From CAZJLP01 sp964546955 (GTDB lineage: Bacteria > Verrucomicrobiota > Verrucomicrobiia > Opitutales > Opitutaceae): a stretch of 64,000 nt of DNA. Where the stretch lies: assembly GCA_964546955.1 (NCBI GenBank), contig CAZJLP010000023.1, forward strand, positions 1-64,000, in the 5' to 3' direction. Each line of letters opens with the position of its first letter. The first letter of the stretch is position 1. Shown here one piece after another: positions 25,911-34,910 of the stretch. The notes under the pieces are model-generated. The model saw nothing but the letters and a program-made list of their open reading frames with translations, was not told the origin of the DNA and did no database searches. A program made the position numbers and the translations under genes.

Positions 25911-27683
25911 CTACGGCTGATACTCGCCGCTCGGCAGCGGCAATGAAAGCTTTTCCAGCGCGGTTCCAAAGAGGAGTCGGCGCAGTTCCGGGGACAGACC
26001 GGGCTGGAGTGTCGCCAGCTGATAGTCCCGATAGGAGTGCCAGATGTCCTGTCGTTGTTTCGCGTCTACAAATTCCTTCATCAGCGTGTCGACCGATTTG
26101 CCGCGCCCGGCGGTGGTCTCTGCGAACCTTGCAAGTTCGGTCCGCAGGCTGTCCCGTTCGCGACCCAGCGCTGCAAACCGATCGGCGTGCTGCCGATTGA
26201 AGGCGTCCATTTCCAGCCGGGCGCGGGATGACGGCCGCGTTGCCCCGACTTCCTTCAGTTTGGTTTGCAAGGCCGCTTGGAGCTCCGCCTTGCCTTTTTG
26301 ATAAGCGGCAATCCGCGCGCTGAGCTCGGGCGGAAAAGCGGGAAGGGAAGCGGGCCCCGGCTGTTGCGGTGCGGCCGACAATTCGATGCGGATGTCCTCG
26401 GCCAGAAGCTCCAATGACTCGAGCCGTGCTCGCTGGGTCTCGGCGAGTTGGGACAGGGTTCGCTGACGTTGGTCGCGCGATTGTTTGTCGGCGAGATACA
26501 GGGCGTCGCGGAGTTCCGTCTTCACCTCGGCCTTCTCCTTTTCGAAAGCGGCGATTTTCGCGGACGTGCCCGGCGGGAGATCGGCCGGCAATCGGATCCG
26601 TGACGTTTCCGGGTAGAACCAGAGCAAAGGCTCCTCGTCGTCCGAGTCGTCGATGTCCTTCGGTTTAAATGCCGCGATTTGCAGCTCCATCGCGATCTCG
26701 CGGAGCAGGCGGCGCTGGGCGGGCGAAAGTCCTTCCTGGTAGTAGGCGGCCGCGCGCATTACGCGAAATTCGTAGGAGAGGGTGTCTTCGCGCGGCCGAT
26801 CGAGAGCCCCCGTGCCGAGCCGCCAATTGCGATTTTCGTTCCAATCGCCGCTGCCAAGGAAGAAGCTCGCCACTCCGCTGCGGAGAAATTCGCCGCGAAG
26901 CTGTTCGGCCTGATTCTCGAGTTCGATCGCCCGACCGGTCTGCTCCCGAGAAAAGCTTTCCAGATCGAGGCGCCGGGCCGCCGCGTCGGCCGTTTTGGCG
27001 GCCTCGAGGCGTTGGTGGAGTTCGTCGGTCAGCGCCTGCCGTGCCGCCGCGGAGGTCGTGAGTTTGCCCCGCAGCTTCTCGTTCAGATTTTTCTCAAGGA
27101 GCCGTGTGCTGAGCGAGGCGTAAAACGGCTCGTAAATATGTGCCTCGAGCTCCTGGGGGGCGGCCAGCCTCACATTGGGTGACTCGCGGGGCAGCGGCGC
27201 TCCCAGAGGCGGCGGCACGGGCGGAAAGCTGACGGGCAGTCCGTGCGAAGCGTAACGATCCACATAGGAGCGCTCCACGCGGTGGTAACGGCTGAACGAA
27301 TTTCTGAAAGGCGAATAATAATAGCCGTCCCAGTAGTAGTAGTCGCCGCAGTAGTAATAGTACCCGCCCCAATACGGGTCGCCCCCGCCGCGCATCGATC
27401 CACCGCCCGAGGACCCGCCCCCGCCGGTCCCATATCCCGGCGTTGGAACGTTGAACCGCGAACTACCTGAGTAGGGCGAGTCGGAGGACGACGAACTCGC
27501 TGGCCCGGACGATCCGGACGATCCGGAAGAGCCGGAAGAGCCGGAAGAGCCGGAGCTGCTCGACGAACTCGACGATCCGGAGTCGCCGCCGCTTGGGACA
27601 ATAAAGCGGTCCGCCTTGAGCCACGGTGCGCTTCCGAGGAGCAAACCCGCGGTCAACAGGAGGGAGGTGCGAGACGTATTCAT
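25911..27683 (-). CDS. Secreted coiled-coil protein with Ser/Gly tract and LSPxQRRLL motifs
   Basis: A 590-residue protein with a signal peptide (SLLLTAGLLLGSAPWLKAD), then a long Ser/Gly tract (residues 31-90), an aromatic patch (GGYYYYCGDYYYWDGYYY) and a largely helical body. The motif GLSPAQRRLLREIAMELQ near residue 320 recurs at the C-terminus as GLSPELRRLLFGTALEKL. Between these are two repeats of the type KIAAFEKEKAEVKTEL and RIAAYQKGKAELQAAL. It is a clear paralogue of the protein at 28664-30064. The L(S/T)PxQ motif is reminiscent of the Spy/CpxP/ZraP periplasmic family, but similarity is limited to the motif. It lies just upstream of the histidine kinase gene, so it may be part of the same sensing system. 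Confidence 0.8.
   Translation of the reverse strand: MNTSRTSLLLTAGLLLGSAPWLKADRFIVPSGGDSGSSSSSSSSGSSGSSGSSGSSGSSGPASSSSSDSPYSGSSRFNVPTPGYGTGGGGSSGGGSMRGGGDPYWGGYYYYCGDYYYWDGYYYSPFRNSFSRYHRVERSYVDRYASHGLPVSFPPVPPPLGAPLPRESPNVRLAAPQELEAHIYEPFYASLSTRLLEKNLNEKLRGKLTTSAAARQALTDELHQRLEAAKTADAAARRLDLESFSREQTGRAIELENQAEQLRGEFLRSGVASFFLGSGDWNENRNWRLGTGALDRPREDTLSYEFRVMRAAAYYQEGLSPAQRRLLREIAMELQIAAFKPKDIDDSDDEEPLLWFYPETSRIRLPADLPPGTSAKIAAFEKEKAEVKTELRDALYLADKQSRDQRQRTLSQLAETQRARLESLELLAEDIRIELSAAPQQPGPASLPAFPPELSARIAAYQKGKAELQAALQTKLKEVGATRPSSRARLEMDAFNRQHADRFAALGRERDSLRTELARFAETTAGRGKSVDTLMKEFVDAKQRQDIWHSYRDYQLATLQPGLSPELRRLLFGTALEKLSLPLPSGEYQP
27506..27559. repeat. 9-base tandem repeat coding for the Ser-Ser-Gly tract
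   Basis: About six units of the type CGGACGATC or CGGAAGAGC lie head to tail inside the secreted protein gene and encode the (GSS)n tract on the minus strand. All units are 9 bases, so copy-number change would keep the frame. Confidence 0.85.
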
Positions 27684-27716
27684 AAATTGGATGGCGAGGA
27701 CGCGGCCGGAGGCAAA

Positions 27717-28331
27717 CTAGAACCGGACGTGACAAGCCAGACGGTACGTAACGGTTTCATCATCGAGCCAGGTGATGTCGGCGCCAAGATTCAGTTTGGG
27801 GGTGAACCAACGATTAAGTCCGATGGTGTAGGTCCAGGATTTGCCATTGTCCGAATCCAACCACTTCCAGTGCGCGATGCGGCCGAAGAAAGACGTGGCG
27901 GCTCCCAGCGGCACCTCGGCTCCCGCCCCCAAGCCCCATTGCCCGTCGTCGTTCTCATAGCGGATGCCGCCCACGACACTGGATTGGGAAGAATAGGCGA
28001 GGAGGAGGTCGCCAAAGAGCCGCAGCCCCTCGCCGGCAAGAGCGTGGCCTCTGAACGTCGCGCCAAGGCGGCGATCCTTGAAATCGAAATCGCTATATTG
28101 GAGATAGGAAGCATCGAGGCCCAAATCCCAGTTTTTGTGCAGCGGTAGGTTTACGCCTCCGCCGAAACCATTTCCGTTGTCGATGTCGAGATCGGTCGCC
28201 GTTTCGATCATTCCCAGAATATGGAGGGTTCTTTTTCCGATCAGGCCGGCGTCTGACTGCGCATTCACGAGGCTACAGAGGCTGAGAGCGGTGCTCATCG
28301 TCAGCGCGTTGAAGAGGTGGCGGGTGGTCAT
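27717..28331 (-). CDS. Small outer-membrane beta-barrel protein
   Basis: A 204-residue protein with a signal peptide ending near NAQS (residues 1-25) and alternating amphipathic strands: GFGGGVNLPLHKNWDLGLDA, LRLFGDLLLAYSSQSSVVGG, QWGLGAGAEVPLG and a last strand YRLACHVRF ending in Phe, the usual outer-membrane insertion signal. Length and strand count fit an 8-stranded barrel. It lies between the two paralogous secreted coiled-coil genes, 33 bases upstream of the first of them, in the same orientation as the two-component genes. It may anchor or receive the secreted partners; this is inference. Confidence 0.75.
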   Translation of the reverse strand: MTTRHLFNALTMSTALSLCSLVNAQSDAGLIGKRTLHILGMIETATDLDIDNGNGFGGGVNLPLHKNWDLGLDASYLQYSDFDFKDRRLGATFRGHALAGEGLRLFGDLLLAYSSQSSVVGGIRYENDDGQWGLGAGAEVPLGAATSFFGRIAHWKWLDSDNGKSWTYTIGLNRWFTPKLNLGADITWLDDETVTYRLACHVRF

Positions 28332-28663
28332 CGTTAAGGGGAGCTTGAGACGGTGCGAGGTTTTGTGGGGGCTCCGCTGGACGTGGAGCTGGCTCTGCTA
28401 TTGCGCGTCTTGTGCCAGCTCCGCAGTGCTTTATGCAGCCCATTGTGGGACATGTGGATGCGTCGTTACCGCGATGCCATGTGACACGGTGGAAGGGGTG
28501 TGCTGGTTGTCAGTGCCCAGCGGGGCCTCCGGTCCAAGGGCTTTCGCCGGTTGAAAGGCACCGTAGGAAAGTGCTTCGCGACGGGCCGGTCCAAACGGCG
28601 AGCGCTGACGCACGCGAGGTCCCCGGCGCCTTCAAGCGGCTCCTGGTATCCGCCCTCGCACCT
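28332..28663. other. 332-base intergenic stretch
   Basis: No gene supported on either strand between the barrel gene and the second secreted paralogue. Short open frames here have no protein-like composition. A promoter for the barrel, first paralogue and kinase may lie here, but no clear element is visible. Confidence 0.4.
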
Positions 28664-30064
28664 TTACGGCGCGCGGGGCCGGCCCGGTGGCAAGGAAAGC
28701 GAAAGCGACTCCAGGCCGACGTCGAGTAGGAGCCGGCGTTGTTCGGGGGAGAGACCCGGTTCGAGCAGCGCCGTTTGATAATAGCGGTACTGCCGCCAGC
28801 GTTCGATCTCCTCGACGGCTCGGGAAAAATTTTCAGTGAGCTCGGCGGTGCCGCCCGGTTGCCCGTCGGAGGGTCGTTCACCCAGGCGAGCGAGCTCCGT
28901 TCGAATCGCTTCTCGGTTCTTATTCAGTGCGTCGTACCGCTCGGCGTGCTCCTCGGTGAAACGGGCGATGGCGCGTTGGACGCGATCTTGGGTGTCGGTG
29001 GCCGGCATGCTCTTTGTCGCGTTGGCCTCTGCGGTCGCTTGTTGGACGCGGGCGAGCAGCAATCGTTGGAGAGCGGCCTTTTCACGCCGGTACGCGTCAA
29101 TTTTCTCCTGCAACGAGGCCGGCAGTCGCACCCGGGGAACGCCGAGTGGCGAGGAAACATGAGAGGCCAGGGCAAGGCGGATGCTCTCCGCTCGCGCCTC
29201 AAGCGAGAGCAGCCGAGCCGGTTGAGCATCCGCCAGTGCAGCCAGAGCGGCCTTTCGCGCATGAGGAGCATGGCTCGGGTTGAGCGCCGCGCGCAGCTCA
29301 TTTTTCAGCGCATTCTTTTCTTCAGTATAGGCGGCGAGCATGGCCGCGCCCTCGGCGGAGAGATCGGCGGGCGGCTGGAAACGAGCCGAGTGCGGAGAAA
29401 AGAAAATTGCCCCCTTGTTCGCTCCGGGCGGAGTGGAACCTTGCTCAAGTTCGATTTCCAGCTCGCGAATCAAACGGCGCTGATCGGCAGACAAGCCACC
29501 TAAGCAGGTAGCGGCTTCGCGCAGGAGCAGCAATTGACACCGCAAGGATCCGTCGGCGCAGGGCGGATAAGGGACGTCGTCCAAGCCCGTCGGGCAAAGG
29601 GACCGCGCCACTTTTTCGCCCAGCGCCTCCATGTCGCGGATGCGCGGAGACTGGCCGCGGGAAAAGACCTCGAGCTGTCGAAGACGAGTTCGAGCGTCCA
29701 CATCCCGCACCGTATACAGCCGCGCCAGCAACTCCGTCTGCAGTGCGGTTTTGGCCGCACGATAGCTCTTCAGCATCTCGTCTTGTTCGGGAGACAAGGT
29801 CTCCTCGGCCAGATGCCGGGCGAGGCTGCTGTAGAACAAGTCGCCGATATAGGGCAGCAGTTCGGCGGGCGCGGCGGCGGGGTCATCGGAGTTCCGATCC
29901 GGCGCCGCCGGAAGGGGAGCTCCGAGAACGGGAGGAGCCGGTGGAACGAAAACGTATGAAGTCGCCTTCGGCTCGGCGGCGAGGGACCCGCCGAGAACGA
30001 TCCCCATTGCGCCGAGTCGGGCCCAATGGATTGCGTGAAGTGGTGCGTAAAAAGGAGCATTCAT
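28664..30064 (-). CDS. Secreted coiled-coil protein, paralogue of 25911-27683
   Basis: A 466-residue protein that aligns with the product at 25911-27683 without the Ser/Gly tract. Shared landmarks are PPxLGAPLP near the N-terminus, the motif GLSADQRRLIRELEIELE in the middle, a helical repeat (MLAAYTEEKNALKNELRAAL) and the C-terminal LEPGLSPEQRRLLLDVGLES. The start at 30064 gives an export-like N-terminus (ARLGAMGIVLGGSLAAEP) after 15 residues; a longer open frame upstream is basic and runs into the spacer after the response regulator gene. Four cysteines are present (two near the middle in CPTGL and PPCADG), absent at those places in the paralogue. Function unknown; context suggests an envelope-stress partner. 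Confidence 0.75.
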   Translation of the reverse strand: MNAPFYAPLHAIHWARLGAMGIVLGGSLAAEPKATSYVFVPPAPPVLGAPLPAAPDRNSDDPAAAPAELLPYIGDLFYSSLARHLAEETLSPEQDEMLKSYRAAKTALQTELLARLYTVRDVDARTRLRQLEVFSRGQSPRIRDMEALGEKVARSLCPTGLDDVPYPPCADGSLRCQLLLLREAATCLGGLSADQRRLIRELEIELEQGSTPPGANKGAIFFSPHSARFQPPADLSAEGAAMLAAYTEEKNALKNELRAALNPSHAPHARKAALAALADAQPARLLSLEARAESIRLALASHVSSPLGVPRVRLPASLQEKIDAYRREKAALQRLLLARVQQATAEANATKSMPATDTQDRVQRAIARFTEEHAERYDALNKNREAIRTELARLGERPSDGQPGGTAELTENFSRAVEEIERWRQYRYYQTALLEPGLSPEQRRLLLDVGLESLSLSLPPGRPRAP

Positions 30065-30162
30065 TGCCAAGGCGCGAGAAGCTCGCGCTTCGTCTCCATC
30101 GTTCGGGACGAACGGCGCAGCCGCCAGCCGCTTTTTGCGCGACGAAAACGCGAGACGCGACG

Positions 30163-31557
30163 TCACACTTTTTTATCGCCGTTCAAACGATAACGGAGGA
30201 ATTCGCGCGTCACGCCGAGCCGGCGCGCCGCGGCTGACACATTGTGGTCAGTGGCCCGGAGGGCTTCCGCGATAAATTCGTCCACTGCGCCATCGAGAGA
30301 AAACCCCGCATCGGGCAAACGCCAGGCGGGGTTGCGCCAGGAAGCGGTGGGGCTCCCGGCGGGGACGGGCCCGAGGTGAGAGAAGTCGAGGGGGCCACCC
30401 TGGCCAAAGATGACAGCCCGTTCGATTTCATGCGCGAGTTCCCGCACATTGCCCTTCCATGACTGGGAGAGCAGACGCTGCTCCCCCGCGGGACTGATCT
30501 GCAGGCCTTTCAAGCGATGGCGCGCCGCGATCCGATCGAGCAGGTGTTTGGCCAGCGCGAGGATATCGCTGCCTCGTTCGCGTAGTGGCGGCAGCATGAC
30601 GTGGAGTAGATTCAGACGATGGTACAGGTCTTCGCGGAAAGCACCTTCCTGCACCATCTGTTGCAGCGGCCGATTGCTCGCCGCCAACAGGCGCACATCG
30701 ACCGGAATTTCCATGGTGCCGCCCAGCCGGCGAATCGTGCCTTCTTCGACCGCCGTGAGGACTTTGGCCTGAGTGGCGGCGGCGAGGGTGCCGATTTCGT
30801 CGAGAAAAAGCGTGCCTCCGTCCGCGGCCTCAAAGAGGCCGATTCGCGCCCGTTTTGCATCCGTGAAGGCGCCCCGCTCATGGCCGAAAAGCTCCGATTC
30901 GGCGAGGGTCTCCGGGAGGGCGGCGCAATTGATCGTGATGAAAGGTCGATCGGAGCGGGGGCCTTCGCGGTGGAGCCAGCGGGCGAGGGCGCTCTTTCCG
31001 GTGCCGGTCTCCCCTTCGATCAATACCGGGGGCAGGTTGCGCTCCAGTCGCCGGTCGGCGTTGAGGATCGTCTCCAGTTCGCCGCGAACTTTCCCCAGGC
31101 TTTCGCCGAAGAAAAGGCGATCGGCTTCCCGCGCGCCTTCCGCCGAGCGATGCTCTTCGCGGCGTGCGGCGCTCCGATTCTTTCGGCAACGAAGGAACGC
31201 GATCGGCAGTTCGTCGGGTTCGAAGGGTTTGGCGAGATAGTCTCCGGCCCCGAGTCGCATCGCCTCCACCGCTTTCTTCACTCCGCCGAATGCCGTCATC
31301 ACCACGACCGTGGTATTTTCGGAGAAAGCGCCGTCCCTGAGGAGTTCGAGCGCTTCGCCGTCGGGAAGATGAAGGTCGGCCACGGCGAATTCGAAACGCA
31401 TGTCTTTTAGCAATCGCCGTGCTTCGGCGATGCAGCTCGCTTCGGTGACTTCGGCACCGTGTTGTTTCAAGTGGGCGACCAGGCGTTTGCGCAGAATGGC
31501 ATCGTCTTCCAAAACGAGGATTTCACAGCCGGCGGGCAACGCGTTTTCGTCGGGCAT
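30163..31557 (-). CDS. Sigma54-dependent response regulator (NtrC/ZraR class)
   Basis: A 464-residue regulator. Receiver domain residues 10-125: acidic pair LEDDA, phosphoacceptor Asp61 (FAVADLHLPDG), conserved Lys110 (YLAKPFEP). AAA+ domain: Walker A GETGTGKS at 182-189, the sigma54-contact loop GAFTDA at 229-234 (a variant of GAFTGA), Walker B GTLFLDEIGT at 248-257. The C-terminal Fis-type helix-turn-helix is NVSAAARRLGVTREFLRYRL. I chose the ATG at 31557 because the domain begins there; the frame is open upstream but not protein-like. It is the first gene of a set that includes two secreted paralogues, a barrel and a histidine kinase, and should activate a sigma54 promoter. Confidence 0.9.
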   Translation of the reverse strand: MPDENALPAGCEILVLEDDAILRKRLVAHLKQHGAEVTEASCIAEARRLLKDMRFEFAVADLHLPDGEALELLRDGAFSENTTVVVMTAFGGVKKAVEAMRLGAGDYLAKPFEPDELPIAFLRCRKNRSAARREEHRSAEGAREADRLFFGESLGKVRGELETILNADRRLERNLPPVLIEGETGTGKSALARWLHREGPRSDRPFITINCAALPETLAESELFGHERGAFTDAKRARIGLFEAADGGTLFLDEIGTLAAATQAKVLTAVEEGTIRRLGGTMEIPVDVRLLAASNRPLQQMVQEGAFREDLYHRLNLLHVMLPPLRERGSDILALAKHLLDRIAARHRLKGLQISPAGEQRLLSQSWKGNVRELAHEIERAVIFGQGGPLDFSHLGPVPAGSPTASWRNPAWRLPDAGFSLDGAVDEFIAEALRATDHNVSAAARRLGVTREFLRYRLNGDKKV

Positions 31558-31840
31558 CGGAGCGAGGACTGCGCCGCAAGGGGTCGCCTTTTTCAACGTT
31601 AATCTCCCATCGTCCAGCGGGCGCCCGGCGAAGGGTTTTACGGCAGGGGGGCAGGGGGATGTCTGTCTCATTGCCGCCTTCCCTGCTGGAGGTGTGCCAA
31701 GGCGGCGGTCTCCGGGTAAGTCGTTTGAGTCCAGCGCCAACAGAAAGATAGGACGGCGTTCGATCCCAGCTCCGGTGGGGGGCCGCACCCAGCCCGTACC
31801 CAGTCGCCGGCTACAATCGGGCCATTCCAACCAGCGGTTC

Positions 31841-32758
31841 TCAGGTAAGTCGTGGAGCCGGCTCCACACGGGGGCTCCTTGCCGGTGAGATCCGCGACGC
31901 CCCGACGATGGGTCGAAAGCGAGAGCGGTACATGGCAAAAACAGATCGGGGGGCTGCGAGCCGCAAGAGACGGAGATAGAATCTGGCGTTTCGCCATAAG
32001 CTGATGCTCGGCAGGCCGACCTGGCTGGCGAGATCGTTGAAGACGCGAGTGCGTCGCCAGGTCTGACGGACTAGGTAGCTGCGAGAATTCGACCGGGCGG
32101 AGTTGGAGCGAGAATACTTGCGCCAGGCACCGAGTTCCTCGGGCAGGGTCACAATCGGGCCCGCGAGCAGCGCCGCGAGGCTGAGGCGTGTGTCCGACCA
32201 AAGAGGCACCTCGTCCGACCAGTCTATTGGCAAGGCGACTGAGAGGAAACTGCGGGGAAACGCCAGCGCACTGGTTGGGTAAAAGAAGTCAGGGTCCTGC
32301 AGAACGTAGGTTGCGGCGAGGGGCTCGTTGTTGTGTTTGAAGGGTTCTGCGAGGCGGGGGAGGGTGTTCCCCGTTTCGTCGATCCAGGTCAACGGGGCTT
32401 GAACGAGGGTAGCGGCGGGCTGGCGCATGAACGACTCCATGTAGCGCGCAATCCGAGTGGGGTGGAACGTGTCATCGCTATCCAGGAGAAAAACGAGGTC
32501 GCCCCTGGATGCGCGAAAGGCTTCGTGAATGGCCCTGCCCTGGTTGACGTGGGCCGGAAACGCGGCCGGAGGGCGGACCCCGGCGATCAATTTCACCCGG
32601 TGCCCGAACTTTTGGACGATCGCACGACTCTCGTCGCTGCTGCCGTCGTCGTAAAAGATAATTTCGTCGGCAGGTTGCGTTTGCTGGAGCACCGACTCGA
32701 GACAGTCGGCCACGTAAGGCGCGTTGTTGAAATTGTTGATGAGGACCGAGGTTTTCAC
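31841..32758 (-). CDS. Family 2 glycosyltransferase
   Basis: A 305-residue GT2 (GT-A fold) enzyme. It starts MKTSVLINNFNNAPYVADCL, with the nucleotide-binding YDDGSSDES near residue 36 and the metal-binding DSDD (VFLLDSDDTF) near residue 93. The C-terminal 60 residues are basic and carry no obvious membrane helix. It transfers a sugar from a nucleotide donor, probably onto a surface glycan. It lies 15 bases after a family 4 glycosyltransferase in the same orientation, so the two likely act in one pathway. Substrate unknown. Confidence 0.88.
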   Translation of the reverse strand: MKTSVLINNFNNAPYVADCLESVLQQTQPADEIIFYDDGSSDESRAIVQKFGHRVKLIAGVRPPAAFPAHVNQGRAIHEAFRASRGDLVFLLDSDDTFHPTRIARYMESFMRQPAATLVQAPLTWIDETGNTLPRLAEPFKHNNEPLAATYVLQDPDFFYPTSALAFPRSFLSVALPIDWSDEVPLWSDTRLSLAALLAGPIVTLPEELGAWRKYSRSNSARSNSRSYLVRQTWRRTRVFNDLASQVGLPSISLWRNARFYLRLLRLAAPRSVFAMYRSRFRPIVGASRISPARSPRVEPAPRLT

Positions 32759-32773
32759 GAGGTGGCGCGGTCT

Positions 32774-33985
32774 TCAGGCCGCGCTGGCCCACGGAGCGGC
32801 CGACGCCGGTACTCGGCACCCGGCCTTGCGGCAGAGCTCCCGAAAACTCTCGAGGAAGTTGTCGCGGTTGTGTAATCCGGTCACCCAGGCGCGACCGGCG
32901 CCGCCAAGGGACTCACGCCACGAATGGTCCGAGAGCAGCCGTTGCAGTCCGTCTTGCAGGGCAGGCAATGAGGCCAGCCCGTCGCCTGAATGGCAGCCCA
33001 CAAACACGCCAAACCGCGAGGCGGTCTTTTCGGGATCCAGCGTGCTGAGAAGCGGGACTCCGCAGGCCAGAGCCTCCAGAAAACTGACCGGCAGCCCTTC
33101 GTGAACGGAGGTATTGATGAGCACCCAGGCGGAAGCGATCGCGCGTCGTTTCTCCTCGCCGTCAACGTGGCCGAGAAGTCTTACGTTTGTCGGAAGCTTA
33201 TCGGGCTGCCAGCTGCCCGCGCCGGTGAAATGCGTACGTCCGGCGACCACAAAGTCGACGTCGGGGAAGCGGCGGGCCAGTTCGACGAACAACCACGGTC
33301 GTTTGACCGGATCCATGCGGGCCAGAAAGAGGACGCTGGGTCTGGCCGACTTGGAAATCCCCACCGGGCTCAGATCGACCAGGTTCGGGAGCAGAGGAAC
33401 GTCGAGGAGCGGAATGGCGTAAGCAGAGGGAATCCGTTCGCGGAGAAACGTGGCTGTGGTGCCGAAGAGCAGGGGCCGTCGGCAGAGGCGCGCCAGGGTC
33501 CACATCTGTTGCATCGAACGGTGATTCGGCGGAACAATTCCCTGCGGGATCGCTCCCGGCTGGCCCGGGAGTCGAAGGCCGCGCAAGTCTTGATGTTGGA
33601 CCGGACTCCAAGGGTCTCGCACCCAAACGATGGCGGGTGTGAATGGCTTTTGCAGAAACGCGATCCGGTAGTTCGGGCGGTAGTCGATGAAAAGGAGAAG
33701 ATCCAGGTGCCGTCCTTGTAGTTGGAGCGGTGCTACGCGTCCGCCGCCGCGCCATATCGTCGGAACGCCGTCGATCTCGGCGGGGCCCGGCTTTCCGTGC
33801 GTGCGCATGCAATTCAGCACGGTCGGACGAACGCCGAGATCCGGATTTTGCTGAAAAAGCCGGGCGACTTGCTGGCTGGCCCATCCGAACCCGCCTTTTC
33901 GGCTATCCGCTAGGCCAAGATGTTCGTCCGTGACGATGCCGAGATGAAGGGGCTTTTCCGGCGCGCGATAATCTGAGGGGGACAT
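32774..33985 (-). CDS. Family 4 (GT-B) glycosyltransferase
   Basis: A 403-residue GT-B enzyme. The C-terminal Rossmann half contains SVLFLARMDPVKRPWLFVEL, then VRLLGHVDGEEKRRAIASAW and the donor-binding HEGLPVSFLEALACGVPLL, which matches the EX7E-type motif of the GT4 family. The N-terminal half (HLGIVTDEHLG) fits an acceptor-binding domain. It precedes the GT2 gene by 15 bases. The product should be cytosolic or loosely membrane-bound and add a sugar to a lipid-linked or surface glycan. I cannot tell the donor or acceptor. Confidence 0.85.
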   Translation of the reverse strand: MSPSDYRAPEKPLHLGIVTDEHLGLADSRKGGFGWASQQVARLFQQNPDLGVRPTVLNCMRTHGKPGPAEIDGVPTIWRGGGRVAPLQLQGRHLDLLLFIDYRPNYRIAFLQKPFTPAIVWVRDPWSPVQHQDLRGLRLPGQPGAIPQGIVPPNHRSMQQMWTLARLCRRPLLFGTTATFLRERIPSAYAIPLLDVPLLPNLVDLSPVGISKSARPSVLFLARMDPVKRPWLFVELARRFPDVDFVVAGRTHFTGAGSWQPDKLPTNVRLLGHVDGEEKRRAIASAWVLINTSVHEGLPVSFLEALACGVPLLSTLDPEKTASRFGVFVGCHSGDGLASLPALQDGLQRLLSDHSWRESLGGAGRAWVTGLHNRDNFLESFRELCRKAGCRVPASAAPWASAA

Positions 33986-34054
33986 ATCCGAAGACGTCCC
34001 CCCAGCGTGGCCGCAGGAGGAGGGTTTTAAAGCAAAATATTTGCATTTTACAAT

Positions 34055-34840
34055 TTACACTTTGCCTCGGAGCGTGGCCCAGATCCGGCCCAAGCGCTCG
34101 CGGAGCGCGCGGGTGGTTCGGTCCAGGGAATGGACGTCCCATGTCAGCCACACACCGACGGAAAGGCTCGCGTCTTTCGCCAGAAAGTCGGCGGGGCAGG
34201 GGACGACCTTCAGTCCCGCTTTGGTGCAGAGGCCGGCGGCGCGCGGCAAGTGCCAGGCTGAGGTTACCAAGGCGGTCGGTTTGCTCCCAGCCGTCCGAAG
34301 TAACTCTTTCGCTTCGTCTTCCGTATCGCGGGGCGTGTCTAAACAGACGATTCGGTGTTGCGGAAAACCGAGCGCGACCGCTGCCTGCGCCAAGACTTGG
34401 GCGTGGCTACGTCCGCCCTTCACATCCGCGCCCGACACGACAAGAAGGGTTTGATCGGAGAGGCGAGCGATGCGCACGCCCTCCGCCAATCTGGACAGGG
34501 ACGACGTGCTCAGCTGATTGATCGCGGAGAGCTGCGGGTTTCGCGAATGACCGCCACCCAAGACTGCGACGACAGAACATTCCTGAAGCGCGGGCGGCAA
34601 TTCCTCCCAACGAGTGGCCGGGGGAGCGGGAGCGAACCTATGCTCCAGCGGCGTCAGCAACAGGTGCGAAATTCCGCTGTTGGCGCCGAAGGCGAGCGAC
34701 ACGAAGGAGAGAATGAGCAGCCGTTTTCCCCAGGTTTCCCGGCGGGTAAAACAGAGGACCGTGCCACTCAGCCCTGCGAACAACGCGAAATGCAGGGGGA
34801 GAAAAAGGAGCGTGAGCGTCTTTTTTAGCCAGAAGAGCAT
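34055..34840 (-). CDS. YdcF/DUF218-family membrane protein
   Basis: A 261-residue protein. Two hydrophobic helices (residues 6-30 and 40-58) precede a DUF218 domain with VVAVLGGGHSRNP, LLVVSGADVKGG and the late motif LVTSAWHLPRA. The family includes ElyC and SanA-type proteins linked to envelope carbohydrate metabolism; the reaction is not settled. The ATG at 34840 is chosen because the hydrophobic N-terminus starts there; about 48 further upstream residues are open but polar and unlikely. It is followed, across a 69-base gap, by the glycosyltransferase pair in the same orientation. Confidence 0.85.
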   Translation of the reverse strand: MLFWLKKTLTLLFLPLHFALFAGLSGTVLCFTRRETWGKRLLILSFVSLAFGANSGISHLLLTPLEHRFAPAPPATRWEELPPALQECSVVAVLGGGHSRNPQLSAINQLSTSSLSRLAEGVRIARLSDQTLLVVSGADVKGGRSHAQVLAQAAVALGFPQHRIVCLDTPRDTEDEAKELLRTAGSKPTALVTSAWHLPRAAGLCTKAGLKVVPCPADFLAKDASLSVGVWLTWDVHSLDRTTRALRERLGRIWATLRGKV

Positions 34841-34910
34841 CCCCGACCATGCGATCGCGATGCGGCCCGGGGAAGAATTTTCAGCTGCACCTCGCTGACC
34901 CAGGGCGTGC

